In this document: in pieces, positions 1 to 8,379 of the stretch
Layout of the letters: every line of letters begins with the position of its first letter
Numbering within the stretch: position 1 is the first letter of the stretch
Assembly (NCBI RefSeq): GCF_024495425.1
Contig: NZ_JANHJR010000004.1
Coordinates: forward strand, 62,001 to 126,000
Source: Haloarchaeobius litoreus
GTDB taxonomy: Archaea; Halobacteriota; Halobacteria; Halobacteriales; Natrialbaceae
Reading direction: 5' to 3'
Length of the DNA stretch: 64,000 nucleotides
The notes under the pieces: generated by a model
Told to the model about the DNA's origin: nothing
Seen by the model: the letters and a program-made list of their open reading frames with translations, nothing else
Database searches by the model: none
Made by a program: the position numbers and the translations under genes

Positions 1-146
1 AAATCTGCTGGCGGTCCCTCTGCAACGAGCTGGCCGTCGTAGAGTATCCCGACATCGGTAGCGATTTCCTCGACGACAGGGAATTCGAACAGAGCGCGGG
101 CCTGCATTCGAAGCTGCCCAAGCCCAGTGCTTTCTGGAGGATACAC
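1..146 (-). CDS. possible N-terminal fragment of an unknown protein, cut by left edge
   Basis: A short open frame on the minus strand runs off the left edge. It could start at a GTG near 146 or an ATG near 107. The visible residues include VVEEIATDVGILYDGQLVAEG. No domain is recognisable over about 45 codons. The frame is open and has haloarchaeal composition, which is the only support. It lies immediately downstream of the HNH-repeat gene on the same strand. Confidence 0.25.
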   Translation of the reverse strand, partial: MYPPESTGLGQLRMQARALFEFPVVEEIATDVGILYDGQLVAEGPPAD

Positions 147-189
147 AGAGCCGAGATTTTGGAAAGTCAACAATCTCAATCGTGGAAAG

Positions 190-1125
190 TCACGCCTTCG
201 AGCTGACCCCAGAGCGCTCCAGCGCCTCAGTGAACGACTCGAATCGGCGATAGTAGGTCGCTGGTGCCGGCAGATCGTCGAATTCATTCAGATCGTCGAT
301 ATTTGGTGTGCGCTCAACTCTCTCTGTGAGCGTTCGGAGTGCATCAAGTAGATCCGAGTCGGTATATTGTGGGGATCGCTTGAATTCTGTCTCGATACCT
401 GCAGCCGCTAGCGCAGCAGCCCATGTTCCGAACCGATCCCTGAACACGCTCGGAGATGGAGACCCGTCGTCTGCTCCGACATCAGCCATCCGTGGCGGTC
501 GATCGAGGTCTGCAGCTATCGACCGGAGTTCGCTGATGAGTTCCTCGTCCGAATACTCTCGTGGGTTACCGACTGGTGTTGCGGAGAATCCAGCTTCCTT
601 GAGAGCGGCGTTCCAGGAACCGAAGACGTGGTCGTACGTTCTTGGTGCGGCCATGTCCGCCTCGTGTGCGACATCGACCGCCTTCGGTTTCCGTCCGAGT
701 GAGTCGGCGAACTCGTTCAGGTCGTCCAGAAGCCGGTCCGCAGTCCACTTCTGTGTCGGACGTACCGGTGTCTCGTAACCAGCTGCCTCGAGGGCAGCCT
801 CCCAGCTCTCGAACCGGTCGTGAACCACGGACAGTGACGGATAGACCGCGTTCTGCTGGAGGTCGACCGTCACTGGTGGGTCATCGGGGACGTCTCCGAG
901 CGCAGCCAATGCTGCCTCGATGTCCACTTTCGTCCAGTAGCTCGGCGGGCCATTCGGGGTGAACCCCGCCTTCCACAGTGCTCGATACCACGACCCGAAC
1001 TCGTCCTGAAATTCGACGAGCGATGGAAACTCGTCTCTCGCCATCGCGTCTGCTAGCGTGGGCGTCCGTTCGAGTTCCTCCCCGAGGTCGGCGATTTCAT
1101 CCAGTAGATGCTGTTTCTGGCTCAC
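190..1125 (-). CDS. HNH-endonuclease-associated repeat protein
   Basis: This 311-residue acidic protein is built from about five tandem units of 55-60 residues. Each unit ends in a motif of the form RFGSWxxALxxAGF: FGSWYRALWKAGF, FESWEAALEAAGY, FGSWNAALKEAGF, FGTWAAALAAAGI and FESFTEALERSGV. This is the repeat known beside HNH homing endonucleases, and such units are thought to bind DNA. No HNH catalytic motif is visible, so it may be a DNA-binding protein without nuclease activity. It stands alone and faces away from the lipoprotein gene at 1314; the shared intergenic region carries a strong palindrome at 1196-1226. Confidence 0.75.
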   Translation of the reverse strand: MSQKQHLLDEIADLGEELERTPTLADAMARDEFPSLVEFQDEFGSWYRALWKAGFTPNGPPSYWTKVDIEAALAALGDVPDDPPVTVDLQQNAVYPSLSVVHDRFESWEAALEAAGYETPVRPTQKWTADRLLDDLNEFADSLGRKPKAVDVAHEADMAAPRTYDHVFGSWNAALKEAGFSATPVGNPREYSDEELISELRSIAADLDRPPRMADVGADDGSPSPSVFRDRFGTWAAALAAAGIETEFKRSPQYTDSDLLDALRTLTERVERTPNIDDLNEFDDLPAPATYYRRFESFTEALERSGVSSKA

Positions 1126-1195
1126 TGTCTCTCCCCTGCCTGTTTATTCAACGACAGTCCTTACTGGAAGGAGTTCTGGTTTCCGAACGTGTTTC

Positions 1196-1226
1196 GTTAA
1201 CCAACAAAGTGGAATTGTTGGTTAAC
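1196..1226. promoter_or_regulatory. 31-bp operator-like palindrome in a divergent promoter region
   Basis: Arms GTTAACCAACAA (1196-1207) and TTGTTGGTTAAC (1215-1226) are perfectly complementary around a 7-bp spacer. The site lies between the divergent genes at 1125 (minus) and 1314 (plus). The same half-site, TTAACCAACA, recurs at about 8040 and as a pair at 33383-33421. The symmetry suggests a site for a dimeric regulator; the regulator is unknown. Confidence 0.6.
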
Positions 1227-1313
1227 AATCTCTCAATCGTCCCTGACTCTCTCCCCCTCCTTTCGATTCGGGGCAAGGGTACGCTTTTCTCACTCCAGCG
1301 GAATCCACGCTGT

Positions 1314-2720
1314 ATGCGCGTTTCACGCGGCAGGCTAGTTCTCGTCGTCGTCCTTTTCGTCAGTCTCGCTGGCTGTGCGGCCCTCACTGATTCAGCCACC
1401 ACGAACGGAGACGGCCCCGTCGACAGCCCAACCACACCCGAGAGTGGAGAGAACGCAGTAGCGGCGAACGGCACGCTGGAGGTCCACTTCATCAACGTCG
1501 GGCAATCAGCCAGCACTCTGCTGATCACGCCGACCGGAGAGACCCTGCTCATCGATAGCGGGGACTGGCCGGAAGAAGGCGAGTACGTGGTCAACTACCT
1601 GCAGGAGATCGGCGTTGACCGCATTGACCATCTCGTGACTTCGCACGCCGACGCGGACCATATCGGCGGCCACGCAGCGGTCATCGAGTACTTCGAGACG
1701 GAGGGCGAGGGTGTCGGGGCCGTCTACGATCCCGGTCTCGCGTCGAGTTCGGAAACCTACAGCCGTTATCTGGACGCCGTCGAGGAGTACGAGGTGCCCC
1801 TCTACCAGACTCGCGAAGGCGCACAGATGCCTGTGGATGGCGTCGACGTCTCGGTGCTCGGTCCACCACAGGATCTCCTCGCGAACGGACAGCGCAATGA
1901 GAACAGCCTCGTACTCCGTGTGACCCACGGCGAAACGAGCTTCCTCTTCACCGGTGATGCCGAAGTCGAGGGTGAGGAAGCACTCGTCGACGAATTCGGT
2001 AGCGAACTCGATTCGACCGTGTTCAAAGCCGGCCACCACGGCAGTCGCTCCAGCTCCCGGTCGAGTCTCCTCGACGCCGTCCAGCCACAGGTCGTCGTGG
2101 TCACTAGTGCGTACGACTCCCAGTACGGCCATCCGCACGAGGAGACGCTCCAGCGCTTCGCCAGCCGGTCGATTCCGACCTACTGGACTGCAACCCACGG
2201 GAACGTCGTGGTCTACAGCAACGGGAGCGCGGTCAGTATCGCGACCCAGAACGAAGCGCCGACGGACCCGACGTCGCTCCGCTCCGGAGGCCCCGTCGAA
2301 CCAGGGACCTACAGCGAGGCGGTCGTCCGAGAGACGATTGTGGGGACTGGCTCGGTTGCTCCCGCGACCGATGTGGCCACCGACGGTGGCGGTGAGCTCT
2401 CGCTCGTGGACATCAACGCCGATGCCGAAGGGAACGACAACGAGAACCTCAACGACGAGTACGTCGTGCTCGAGAACAGCGGCGATGCGACGCTGGACCT
2501 GAGTGGCTGGGAGCTCGTCGACGAGGCCGGGAAGACGTTCGAGTTCCCTGACGACTTCACGCTGGCGCCCGGCGAGCGTGTGACCATCCACAGTGGCAGC
2601 GGTACCGACTCGGCCACGGACCTGTACTGGGGGCAGGAGACAGCCGTCTGGAACAATGGCGGCGATACCGTGATTGTGCGTACTGACGATGGGACCGTCG
2701 TCATCGAGGAGAGCTACTGA
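1314..2720 (+). CDS. ComEC/Rec2-type metallo-beta-lactamase lipoprotein with lamin-tail domain
   Basis: The ATG at 1314 is chosen because it begins a clear lipoprotein signal (MRVSRGRLVLVVVLFVSLAGC); the longer open frame upstream adds only intergenic sequence. After the lipobox Cys comes a metallo-beta-lactamase fold with the metal motif HADADHIGG, then a GHHGS motif typical of the soluble ComEC nuclease-like domain. The C-terminal 110 residues (ELSLVDINADAEGNDNENLNDEYVVLEN, in part) match a lamin-tail domain. It is predicted to be an extracellular, lipid-anchored hydrolase, possibly a nuclease. The stop overlaps the start of the DUF3006 gene, so the two are translationally coupled. Confidence 0.85.
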   Translation: MRVSRGRLVLVVVLFVSLAGCAALTDSATTNGDGPVDSPTTPESGENAVAANGTLEVHFINVGQSASTLLITPTGETLLIDSGDWPEEGEYVVNYLQEIGVDRIDHLVTSHADADHIGGHAAVIEYFETEGEGVGAVYDPGLASSSETYSRYLDAVEEYEVPLYQTREGAQMPVDGVDVSVLGPPQDLLANGQRNENSLVLRVTHGETSFLFTGDAEVEGEEALVDEFGSELDSTVFKAGHHGSRSSSRSSLLDAVQPQVVVVTSAYDSQYGHPHEETLQRFASRSIPTYWTATHGNVVVYSNGSAVSIATQNEAPTDPTSLRSGGPVEPGTYSEAVVRETIVGTGSVAPATDVATDGGGELSLVDINADAEGNDNENLNDEYVVLENSGDATLDLSGWELVDEAGKTFEFPDDFTLAPGERVTIHSGSGTDSATDLYWGQETAVWNNGGDTVIVRTDDGTVVIEESY

Positions 2721-3001
2721 TGTCCGAGGAATACACCGCCGTCCTAGACCGGTTCGAGGACTCGACCGCTGTCCTGCTGCTCGAACAGGACGGCGAGCAG
2801 GTCGACGAACTGCTGCTCAAGCGTTGCCTGCTGCCCGAGCAGGGCCGTCATCAGGACGCCGTGTTCGAGGTCATGGTCTCGGATGTCGAGGTCTCTATCC
2901 GCAATCGCGCAGAGAAGTCCGAGGGGCGTAAGGAGCGTTCTCAATCCCGCTTCGACCAGTTGTCGAAGGAGTCACCCAGCGGAGACGCGGATGAACTGTA
3001 G
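2720..3001 (+). CDS. DUF3006 small protein
   Basis: This 93-residue protein starts MSEEYTAVLDRFEDSTAVLLLEQDG, a hydrophobic beta pattern typical of DUF3006. Its ATG overlaps the preceding stop codon (TGATG). DUF3006 genes commonly neighbour ComEC-like metallo-beta-lactamase genes in bacteria and archaea, and the pairing is conserved here. The function is unknown. The C-terminal third is charged and probably disordered. Confidence 0.8.
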   Translation: MSEEYTAVLDRFEDSTAVLLLEQDGEQVDELLLKRCLLPEQGRHQDAVFEVMVSDVEVSIRNRAEKSEGRKERSQSRFDQLSKESPSGDADEL

Positions 3002-3036
3002 GATATATTCTGACGCCATCCTGAGAGAGAGTTTGC

Positions 3037-4113
3037 TCACCCCGTGAAATTCCTGACTTTCCAACCTACTTCATGAAAAATTTCAGAGTGGTACTTATCC
3101 ATATATAAAATTGCTATGACGAATGGGGTGGTCATTATTATTGAGATCGCTATTCGAAATACAGGGCCAGTCCCCATTGATAGGACTGCAATGATCAAGA
3201 ATAGTGGGAGCTGAATTACGAAATTCCATAGAGGTGGATTGATTTCGTATTTTAGGTTGTAATAGTCATCAGCAGTCCCCCACCCGATCGCGAGAATAAT
3301 ACCAAAATACCCAATTAGTAAGATAATCACACCCCAAAACCCAGCAAAGCTACTAATTGAAATAAATAATTGATTCCCGAGTGATTGAATTTCAGGGGAG
3401 AAAACTAAGAATAGTGATAAAAAGTAGCCGACAACACCGACTGCGAACGGGGCCGGAATTGCAAATGCATCTGGTTCAGGAGAGTGGTCGATTTTTATGT
3501 GACTTTTTCGGATAGAATGTAGCCAGGTGAGATAAACTCCGCGCAGGGCCAACGCAACGACCAGACCTATTAGTAAACCTGCTCCAGCCACGTCCACGGG
3601 GGAATTGAACACTTCGATAACCCTAAATATTACATATAACAATGTAAGAAACGCTATGTTTCTGACCGCATAAACCCACGTATGATCGTTACTGGCAATT
3701 CTTCCCTGAATTAGAATCTCCCAAAGGGACATCGGATCTTTAACTTGTTTAGTATCCCGTTGTGAAGCCTTAGAGGTCTCAGACGTAGTAGAATCAATCG
3801 GTTCAGCCTGGGCTTTTGAGATAACGTCCGCAGACTGAATATGTACTTCATTTACTTGTTCTAACTCCTCAGATGTAAACCCCCCAAATTCTGCTACAAA
3901 GTGGTCGTGTTTTGCCTGATGATATCTACTTCGTTTCTCTCTATCTGATAATACTTCATATGCTTCTCGGACCTGTCTGAATTGGCGTTCAGAATTAGGA
4001 TTCTCACTCACATCAGGATGTGTTTCCTTTACCTTTTCGCGGTACTTACGTTGAACTTCAACAATAGGAGCTTCGTTCTCCAAGTCCAATACAGAATAGT
4101 AGTCGTAGGTCAT
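3037..4113 (-). CDS. membrane protein with N-terminal J domain
   Basis: Residues 1-70 form a DnaJ-type J domain with the HPD tripeptide at 32-34 and the usual helix III/IV pattern (YEVLSDREKRSRYHQAKH). After a polar linker there are about five hydrophobic segments from residue 145 to the C-terminus, so the J domain probably faces the cytoplasm and recruits DnaK to a membrane site. There is no zinc-finger or client-binding domain of classical DnaJ. The gene is markedly richer in A+T than its neighbours, suggesting recent acquisition. The partner is unknown. Confidence 0.8.
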   Translation of the reverse strand: MTYDYYSVLDLENEAPIVEVQRKYREKVKETHPDVSENPNSERQFRQVREAYEVLSDREKRSRYHQAKHDHFVAEFGGFTSEELEQVNEVHIQSADVISKAQAEPIDSTTSETSKASQRDTKQVKDPMSLWEILIQGRIASNDHTWVYAVRNIAFLTLLYVIFRVIEVFNSPVDVAGAGLLIGLVVALALRGVYLTWLHSIRKSHIKIDHSPEPDAFAIPAPFAVGVVGYFLSLFLVFSPEIQSLGNQLFISISSFAGFWGVIILLIGYFGIILAIGWGTADDYYNLKYEINPPLWNFVIQLPLFLIIAVLSMGTGPVFRIAISIIMTTPFVIAILYMDKYHSEIFHEVGWKVRNFTG

Positions 4114-4184
4114 TGATACCTCACTCTGGCACCTAATATCAGATATAATATTTGGCTGTAGAGAGTGGTAGGGTTCAGATTAGT

Positions 4185-4510
4185 TGATTGCATGCGAACG
4201 CTTGCAACCAATTTTCGACAGTCTCTGCTTCGGCGTGACTCGGTCAATTTGAGAACTGGTTTGTTCTTCGTTTTACCTCTCTAAAGACACGTTCGACGCT
4301 ATTGCGATCCCCGTGAGCTTCATGCTGGAATCGGAACCCGTGACGGTGACAGGTTGCCTGCAACCACGGCGCTCCATCGACGAGAAAGATTGCATCGTCG
4401 ACGAAATGACGCAGAACTGGCCGGCGTACGAGCCCGCGTTGGAAATCATCGCCAACGAATACGACGTCAACATCGATGCCTCCCAGCACAGTGCGATGGG
4501 AGGGGACCAA
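4185..4510 (-). pseudogene. remnant of an IS6-family transposase
   Basis: The minus strand encodes AIFLVDGAPWLQATCHRHGF followed by a stretch containing NSVERVFREVKRRTNQFSN, matching the C-terminal part of haloarchaeal IS6-family DDE transposases (final acidic residue in the E of VERVFREVKRR). A stop follows at 4244, but the expected tail continues in another frame (SHAEAETVENWLQAFAC, about 4190-4235). It is therefore both truncated and frameshifted. Its 5' part is lost where the winged-helix gene region begins. Confidence 0.75.
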
Positions 4511-4581
4511 CCACTACTGAATGGCGTGTTCTTTGCGAATACGTCGATACATCTAATACATCCACAGACAAAAGAATACAC

Positions 4582-4941
4582 ATGCCTATCGACATCGAGA
4601 CGTTCGAATCCTCTCCCGAGGACCACCTCCAGAACCGTGGAGAGACGAACGCCGACCGCGTGATGCGGTTCCTCGCTGCCCATCCCGACCAGGCGTTCAC
4701 CCAGAGCGAAATCCGCGACGCCACCGACGTGAAAGCTGGGAGCATCAGCGTTGTCCTCTCGCGTCTCGAAGATCGTGGGCTCGTCCGTCACAAAGGCAAC
4801 TACTGGGCTCTCGGCGAGGCCGACAACGTCGCTGCCTACATGAACATGGCCGAGAGCACGCGAACAGCCAACGACCGCTTCGGTGAGGAGGACATGGACG
4901 AGTGGCTGGAGCATGCCGTCGACGACGAGGACACTGAATGA
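4582..4941 (+). CDS. winged-helix regulator, likely antitoxin of the downstream MazF
   Basis: The ATG at 4582 gives 119 residues and leaves out upstream sequence belonging to the transposase remnant. Residues 20-75 form a MarR-like winged helix (QSEIRDATDVKAGSISVVLSRLEDRGLVRHKG). The acidic C-terminus overlaps the start of the next gene by 4 bp. A DNA-binding protein directly upstream of a MazF-type toxin is the usual order for an antitoxin that also represses the operon. The antitoxin role is inferred from position. Confidence 0.75.
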   Translation: MPIDIETFESSPEDHLQNRGETNADRVMRFLAAHPDQAFTQSEIRDATDVKAGSISVVLSRLEDRGLVRHKGNYWALGEADNVAAYMNMAESTRTANDRFGEEDMDEWLEHAVDDEDTE

Positions 4942-5279
4942 GCTATCAGCGAGGCGATGTCGTCTGGGGCCCCGATCCGTTCAAATCCGGGGAGAACCCG
5001 CGGCCGTGGCTGATACTCAATAACGACAGCCACCCGTTCGGTGACGAGGAGTACATGACTGTCACGCTGACGACGACGCCCCACGATGAGGGAATTCCTC
5101 TTGAAGACGCTGACTGGGTCGAGGGAGGAATGCCTGGACAGAGTTTCGCTTCGCCATGGGTGGTGGCGTCGCCGAAGCATGCCGCGATTGTCCGGCGGCA
5201 GGGCCGGCTAGAGGAGTCGTTCGTTCAGACTGTCGTCGAAGCTCTCGAGACCTATCTCGAACCACCGACCGAGGAATGA
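4938..5279 (+). CDS. MazF/PemK-type endoribonuclease toxin
   Basis: This 113-residue protein starts MSYQRGDVVWGPDPF and contains the PemK pattern: GDVVW near the N-terminus, RPWLILNN, a central TVTLTT strand and a late RQGRLEESFVQTVVEAL segment. PemK/MazF toxins cut mRNA in the cytoplasm. It overlaps the winged-helix gene upstream and the unknown 109-residue gene downstream, so all three are probably one transcript. Confidence 0.8.
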   Translation: MSYQRGDVVWGPDPFKSGENPRPWLILNNDSHPFGDEEYMTVTLTTTPHDEGIPLEDADWVEGGMPGQSFASPWVVASPKHAAIVRRQGRLEESFVQTVVEALETYLEPPTEE

Positions 5280-5605
5280 CCAATCACCCAGCCGTGTATG
5301 ATGTCCCAGAGCGAACAGGCACTCGCGACGATGTATCGGTCGACAGCATTTGTGAACGCATTTTCTCCCGGGCTGCGGATCCGCGAACAAATCACCCGGA
5401 TGCACATCTCGATGCGACGTTGGCTACAATCGTCGATCGATACGGGGAATCAGTTGTTCAGGCGGTCATCCACCGTATCCTCGTCGACGGCGTCCCGTTT
5501 CGGACCGCTGCTGCAGACCACGACATTGTGGTGCTCGATGGAGTCCGGATTGGGACGGTCGCGACACAGACTCTCGACGAGCTGAATACGGAACAACAAG
5601 CGTAA
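5276..5605 (+). CDS. hypothetical protein, third gene of the MazF operon
   Basis: The ATG at 5276 overlaps the MazF stop (ATGA). The 109-residue product starts MTNHPAVYDVPERTG and has a helical middle (HLDATLATIVDRYGESVVQAVIHRIL) followed by a small beta-rich end. No family is recognised. Tight coupling suggests a role with the toxin pair, but this is only positional. Confidence 0.55.
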   Translation: MTNHPAVYDVPERTGTRDDVSVDSICERIFSRAADPRTNHPDAHLDATLATIVDRYGESVVQAVIHRILVDGVPFRTAAADHDIVVLDGVRIGTVATQTLDELNTEQQA

Positions 5606-6022
5606 TTCTTCGAAAGCCCTCGGCCGCTCGACGTCCCGCGACCCGCGTTGCGCTCCTCGTGCCTGCGGTGCTTTCGGGGCCGAGGGACGACCGAGACGGC
5701 CTCGCCCTTTCTAAGTCCACCAGGGCCTGAGGAAGTCGATCCTCGACGAAGGAAGGGATAGGTGGGCCGTCCACGACCAGTCCACTTGAGCATCCGCACC
5801 ATTCGGGAGTTCCGTCTCACATCGGGACCGTCTGTGGCTCTCTCCGAGACCTGATCAACCACAGTCCAGTATCGCGAGCCTGCTGTCCGGTGTATCCGCA
5901 GCGGTTCGTTCGGGGTGGACTCCTCGGGTTGCGCGCGCTCCGGCCGTGCAGACCGTTCCTGCCGGGCCCGGGCTTTCGCGTTTCCGTTGCGTCTGCGACG
6001 GACGGGACACGGTCCTGGGCCG

Positions 6023-6094
6023 GGTCGGGCCGAGTGCAGCCGCCCGATACCGGACTCATCCGAGAGCGGGCCTGCGAGCACTCGGCCCGCGACC
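6023..6094. repeat. three-tier nested inverted repeat
   Basis: The outer arms are GGTCGGGCCGAGTGC (6023-6037) and its complement at 6078-6094, which is interrupted by a 2-nt bulge. Inside, GCCCG (6042-6046) pairs with CGGGC (6067-6071). Innermost, CGGA (6051-6054) pairs with TCCG (6059-6062) around a 4-nt loop. The stems are coaxial, as expected for a folded RNA. Confidence 0.6.
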
Positions 6095-6132
6095 GGGTTC
6101 GACCGGGACCGGACCGGCTGCATCTTCGCCTG

Positions 6133-6172
6133 CGGGCGCCGACGCTCGAAACCGCCCTCGCGTCGACGCCCG
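6133..6172. repeat. 12-bp inverted repeat with one mismatch
   Basis: Arms CGGGCGCCGACG (6133-6144) and CGTCGACGCCCG (6161-6172) pair at 11 of 12 positions around a 16-nt loop. It sits between two stronger hairpins of the same GC-rich stretch. Confidence 0.5.
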
Positions 6173-6220
6173 CTGGGCTCAGACGCGGCCTCTTGCGCGT
6201 TCCGGGACGGGCTGCTCGCC

Positions 6221-6261
6221 GTGACGGCGACCCCGACAACCCGCCTCGGGGTCGCCGTCAC
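6221..6261. repeat. perfect 15-bp inverted repeat
   Basis: GTGACGGCGACCCCG (6221-6235) is exactly complementary to 6247-6261, leaving an 11-nt loop. It is one of a row of hairpins in the 5.6-6.8 kb region. Confidence 0.65.
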
Positions 6262-6360
6262 CCGCGCTCGTCGGCCAGCGACGCCTCGTCCCTCGGCGTC
6301 GCTGACGGTCCTCGCATGGGCTGGCTGCGCTGCCTGCCGGGCCTGCGCTCAAACTCGCTC

Positions 6361-6480
6361 GGCGCGCGGGGACGGTGCCGGGCTGCGGCTCCCAGCCCCG
6401 AGCTTCCACGCTCGCGAACGAGTTCGCTCGCACGGACTCCTCGGGGGCTGGTCGCCGGTCCGGGCTGTGTCCCGCGCGCC
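6361..6480. repeat. 120-nt rod-like nested inverted repeat
   Basis: Three stems enclose one another. GGCGCGCGGGGAC (6361-6373) pairs with GTCCCGCGCGCC (6469-6480) with one extra base. CCAGCCCCGAG (6392-6402) pairs with CTCGGGGGCTGG (6440-6451) with one extra base. GCGAAC (6414-6419) pairs with GTTCGC (6422-6427). Ordered nesting over 120 nt is hard to explain by GC content alone. Confidence 0.6.
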
Positions 6481-6610
6481 GTCGCTCGCTGCGGCCTTGT
6501 GCGAGGCCGTCCACCGACGTAAACCGTGCTGCTTGCCGTCTCTGTCCCGCCTTGCGTTGCGTCTTGCGACGGACGCGGTGGGACAGACCCGCGGGTCAGC
6601 AGGATTACGT

Positions 6611-6741
6611 CGGTGAGCGCGCGCTCACCGCGAGCTTCCACCCCTCACTGGATTGGTGAGGAAGCCTGTCGGCGTCGCGCCGCGCCGAACAAGTTCGGCT
6701 GAAGGCGCGCCGCGAGCGCCTCGGGGACGGAGTCCCTGAGG
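6611..6741. repeat. cluster of four hairpins upstream of the OB-fold gene
   Basis: CGGTGAGCGCGCGCTCACCG (6611-6630) is a perfect 20-bp palindrome. CCTCAC/GTGAGG (6641-6659) is followed by GCCGAAC/GTTCGGC with a 2-nt loop (6683-6698). The last hairpin, about 6719-6741, pairs 9 of 10 positions around GGA. They lie 90-220 bp before the ATG at 6832 and could form its leader or belong to a separate RNA. Confidence 0.55.
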
Positions 6742-6831
6742 ACGTTTCGAGATGAGAGCCACGGCTGGTGAGTCGTGGTGTCGGAAGAAGACGCCGTGTG
6801 AGCGCCTTCAGCGGTACCTAGGTCGATACCA

Positions 6832-7830
6832 ATGTCTAGTAGAAACACGATCCGTGATGAAGGTTCGGACGCACAGACGACTGAACAACTGACCCTCGAG
6901 GACGCTATCGAGGACGAAGACGAACTTCTGGCGGAGGCGGCATGTGGGGAACACGCACCTGAGCTGCGACCCACCGTCGAACTCGAGAAGCAGGGTCGAA
7001 TCGACTACGACTGGAGCCGGAAATCCGGGCTGGACCACCCGTACGGGACGACGCTATCAGCGGAGGAACGGCGACTGGCCGAAGAGCAAGAGCTGGCACG
7101 GCAGCGGGACCGTGCGCTGGCGGCTGAAGAGGCAGGCATCGACCGGGAGCGGTCGTGCAGGGTGCAGACGGAACAGGAATCCAGCAAGCGCGTTCGTGAC
7201 TTCAGAGAGCGAGGCGTGCTCGGGAGCGGTGGCGACCCCGACGTCGACCCGCGTGAACAACTCGACGCGGACACCCTGGGCGGGGTGAACCGATACGGGA
7301 TGCAGCTGGCAGAGCGCTTCCGTGGACCATCTCGGGGAGCCTACGCGAAGCAACTCGCGGAGAAGATCGCATGCCAGAACATGGGGTTGACGGCAGCCGT
7401 TCTGAAGACGAACGAGGAGGTGGCGAAAGGGACGGATGCGATTCAGCCCATCGGGACCATCGCAGAGTGGATGGGCCATCCCAAGTACGCCATCCAGGCG
7501 AACGTCGAAGCCGAAGTGAATACACTCTACCAGCCGGCGGCGGTCAATCAGCAACAGGTGGGTGTGCTCGACGATGGGTCGGCGACGGCGAAGCTGACGA
7601 TCTGGAAGCGCTCCCAAGTCGGGACGGTACTCCGCGAGGGTGACCGGGTCCGACTGCTGAACTGTGAGGTTGGCTGGTACGGTGGTGACCCGACGCTGGC
7701 GGTGACGTCTGAGTCAGAGGTGACCGTCCTCGAACGTGGCGACGGTCCGAGCCCACGAAACGGGACGGTGACCCATGCGAACTTCAGCGCGGGTTCGACC
7801 GAGCAACGTCTGGACGTGCTCCAAGACTGA
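6832..7830 (+). CDS. OB-fold nucleic-acid-binding protein (RPA-like)
   Basis: The protein has 332 residues. The acidic, charged N-terminal half (residues 1-150) is probably extended. Residues 220-310 form an OB-fold: TIAEWMGHPKYAIQANVEAEVNTLYQPAAVNQQQVGVLDDGSATAKLTIWKRS (in part), then VLREGDRVRLLNCEVGWYGGDPTLAV. This is the pattern of RPA-type single-strand DNA-binding domains. It is likely a replication or recombination accessory protein of the element. No partner gene is adjacent; the upstream 1.2 kb is the structured GC-rich stretch. Confidence 0.65.
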   Translation: MSSRNTIRDEGSDAQTTEQLTLEDAIEDEDELLAEAACGEHAPELRPTVELEKQGRIDYDWSRKSGLDHPYGTTLSAEERRLAEEQELARQRDRALAAEEAGIDRERSCRVQTEQESSKRVRDFRERGVLGSGGDPDVDPREQLDADTLGGVNRYGMQLAERFRGPSRGAYAKQLAEKIACQNMGLTAAVLKTNEEVAKGTDAIQPIGTIAEWMGHPKYAIQANVEAEVNTLYQPAAVNQQQVGVLDDGSATAKLTIWKRSQVGTVLREGDRVRLLNCEVGWYGGDPTLAVTSESEVTVLERGDGPSPRNGTVTHANFSAGSTEQRLDVLQD

Positions 7831-7953
7831 GCTCGTAGGCTCTTCTCTCGGCCACGAGCGGCTCTCTTTTTTTGCCGACGCACCGGTGGGGCTGGGGCAG
7901 TTGTCTATAAGTGCTCTCTGTCTGCTCGTCTCTCACCTAGCACCGCATCCCCG

Positions 7954-8006
7954 CCTCCCCACCCTCCGCTCCGTGCTCGCTGCGCTGCGCGCGCAGCCAC
8001 AACCTC
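7954..8006. repeat. dispersed 53-bp repeat, copy 1
   Basis: These 53 bases match 23748-23800 with only two differences. Both copies lie shortly downstream of a stop codon (124 and 70 bp) and contain the palindrome GCTGCGCGCGCAGC or a variant of it. The rest of the 405-bp gap 7831-8235 holds one TTAACCAACA half-site near 8040 and no gene. Confidence 0.7.
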
Positions 8007-8235
8007 TATTGGTGAACACTGTTTTCGCTGGCTACTGCATTAACCAACAGCCGTCAGGAATGTCCCTCTTGTCGGTTACATACGATTCCTATCGTCGGGA
8101 TCCGGACCCCCAGTTGACTGAAAGACTCTCCTCTGTTTTCACTTTCACTTTGGTTCACTGAGGTATATGTGACCTCATCTCCTCAGAGAATTGTAGAGGG
8201 CATTGCGGCCCTCGGTCACACGCTTTCATACTCAT

Positions 8236-8373
8236 ATGAGCACTCAGGGCCCGTACCTCAGTGACTGCCCGCACTGCGGTTGTGAGATTCTGTCTCACTA
8301 TACCCTGGTTGAGTATTCAGGCGGTGTCTGGGCTGAATGCCCCGAGTGTCAGGATGTCGTCGACTCACAGTAA
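8236..8373 (+). CDS. 45-residue zinc-ribbon protein
   Basis: An ATG at 8236 opens a 45-residue frame with two Cys pairs, CPHC and CPEC, separated by about 28 residues, typical of haloarchaeal small zinc-finger proteins. It ends just 6 bp before the next small protein, so the two may be cotranscribed. Many such proteins are expressed in haloarchaea, but no function is known for this one. Confidence 0.65.
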   Translation: MSTQGPYLSDCPHCGCEILSHYTLVEYSGGVWAECPECQDVVDSQ

Positions 8374-8379
8374 TTCACT

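Larger units (their letters stand above)
5606..6831. other. 1.2 kb GC-rich stretch with no credible gene, rich in nested inverted repeats
   Basis: All six frames give only Arg/Ser/Pro-rich translations without the acidic bias of the real genes here, so no protein is called. The DNA holds a series of strong inverted repeats between 6023 and 6741 (separate entries). This could be a large structured noncoding RNA, a set of cruciform-forming sites, or decayed GC-rich filler. Nothing resembling RNase P RNA, SRP RNA or rRNA was recognised. Confidence 0.5.

Noticed and set aside
5700-6650. Several long overlapping open frames on both strands
   Set aside because: They are Arg/Ser/Pro-rich, lack the acidic bias of haloarchaeal proteins and overlap each other in all frames, as expected for GC-rich noncoding DNA.
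6641-6659. CCTCAC/GTGAGG hairpin as a sixth member of the GGGTG dyad family
   Set aside because: The loop lacks GGGTG and no TATA-like box precedes it.
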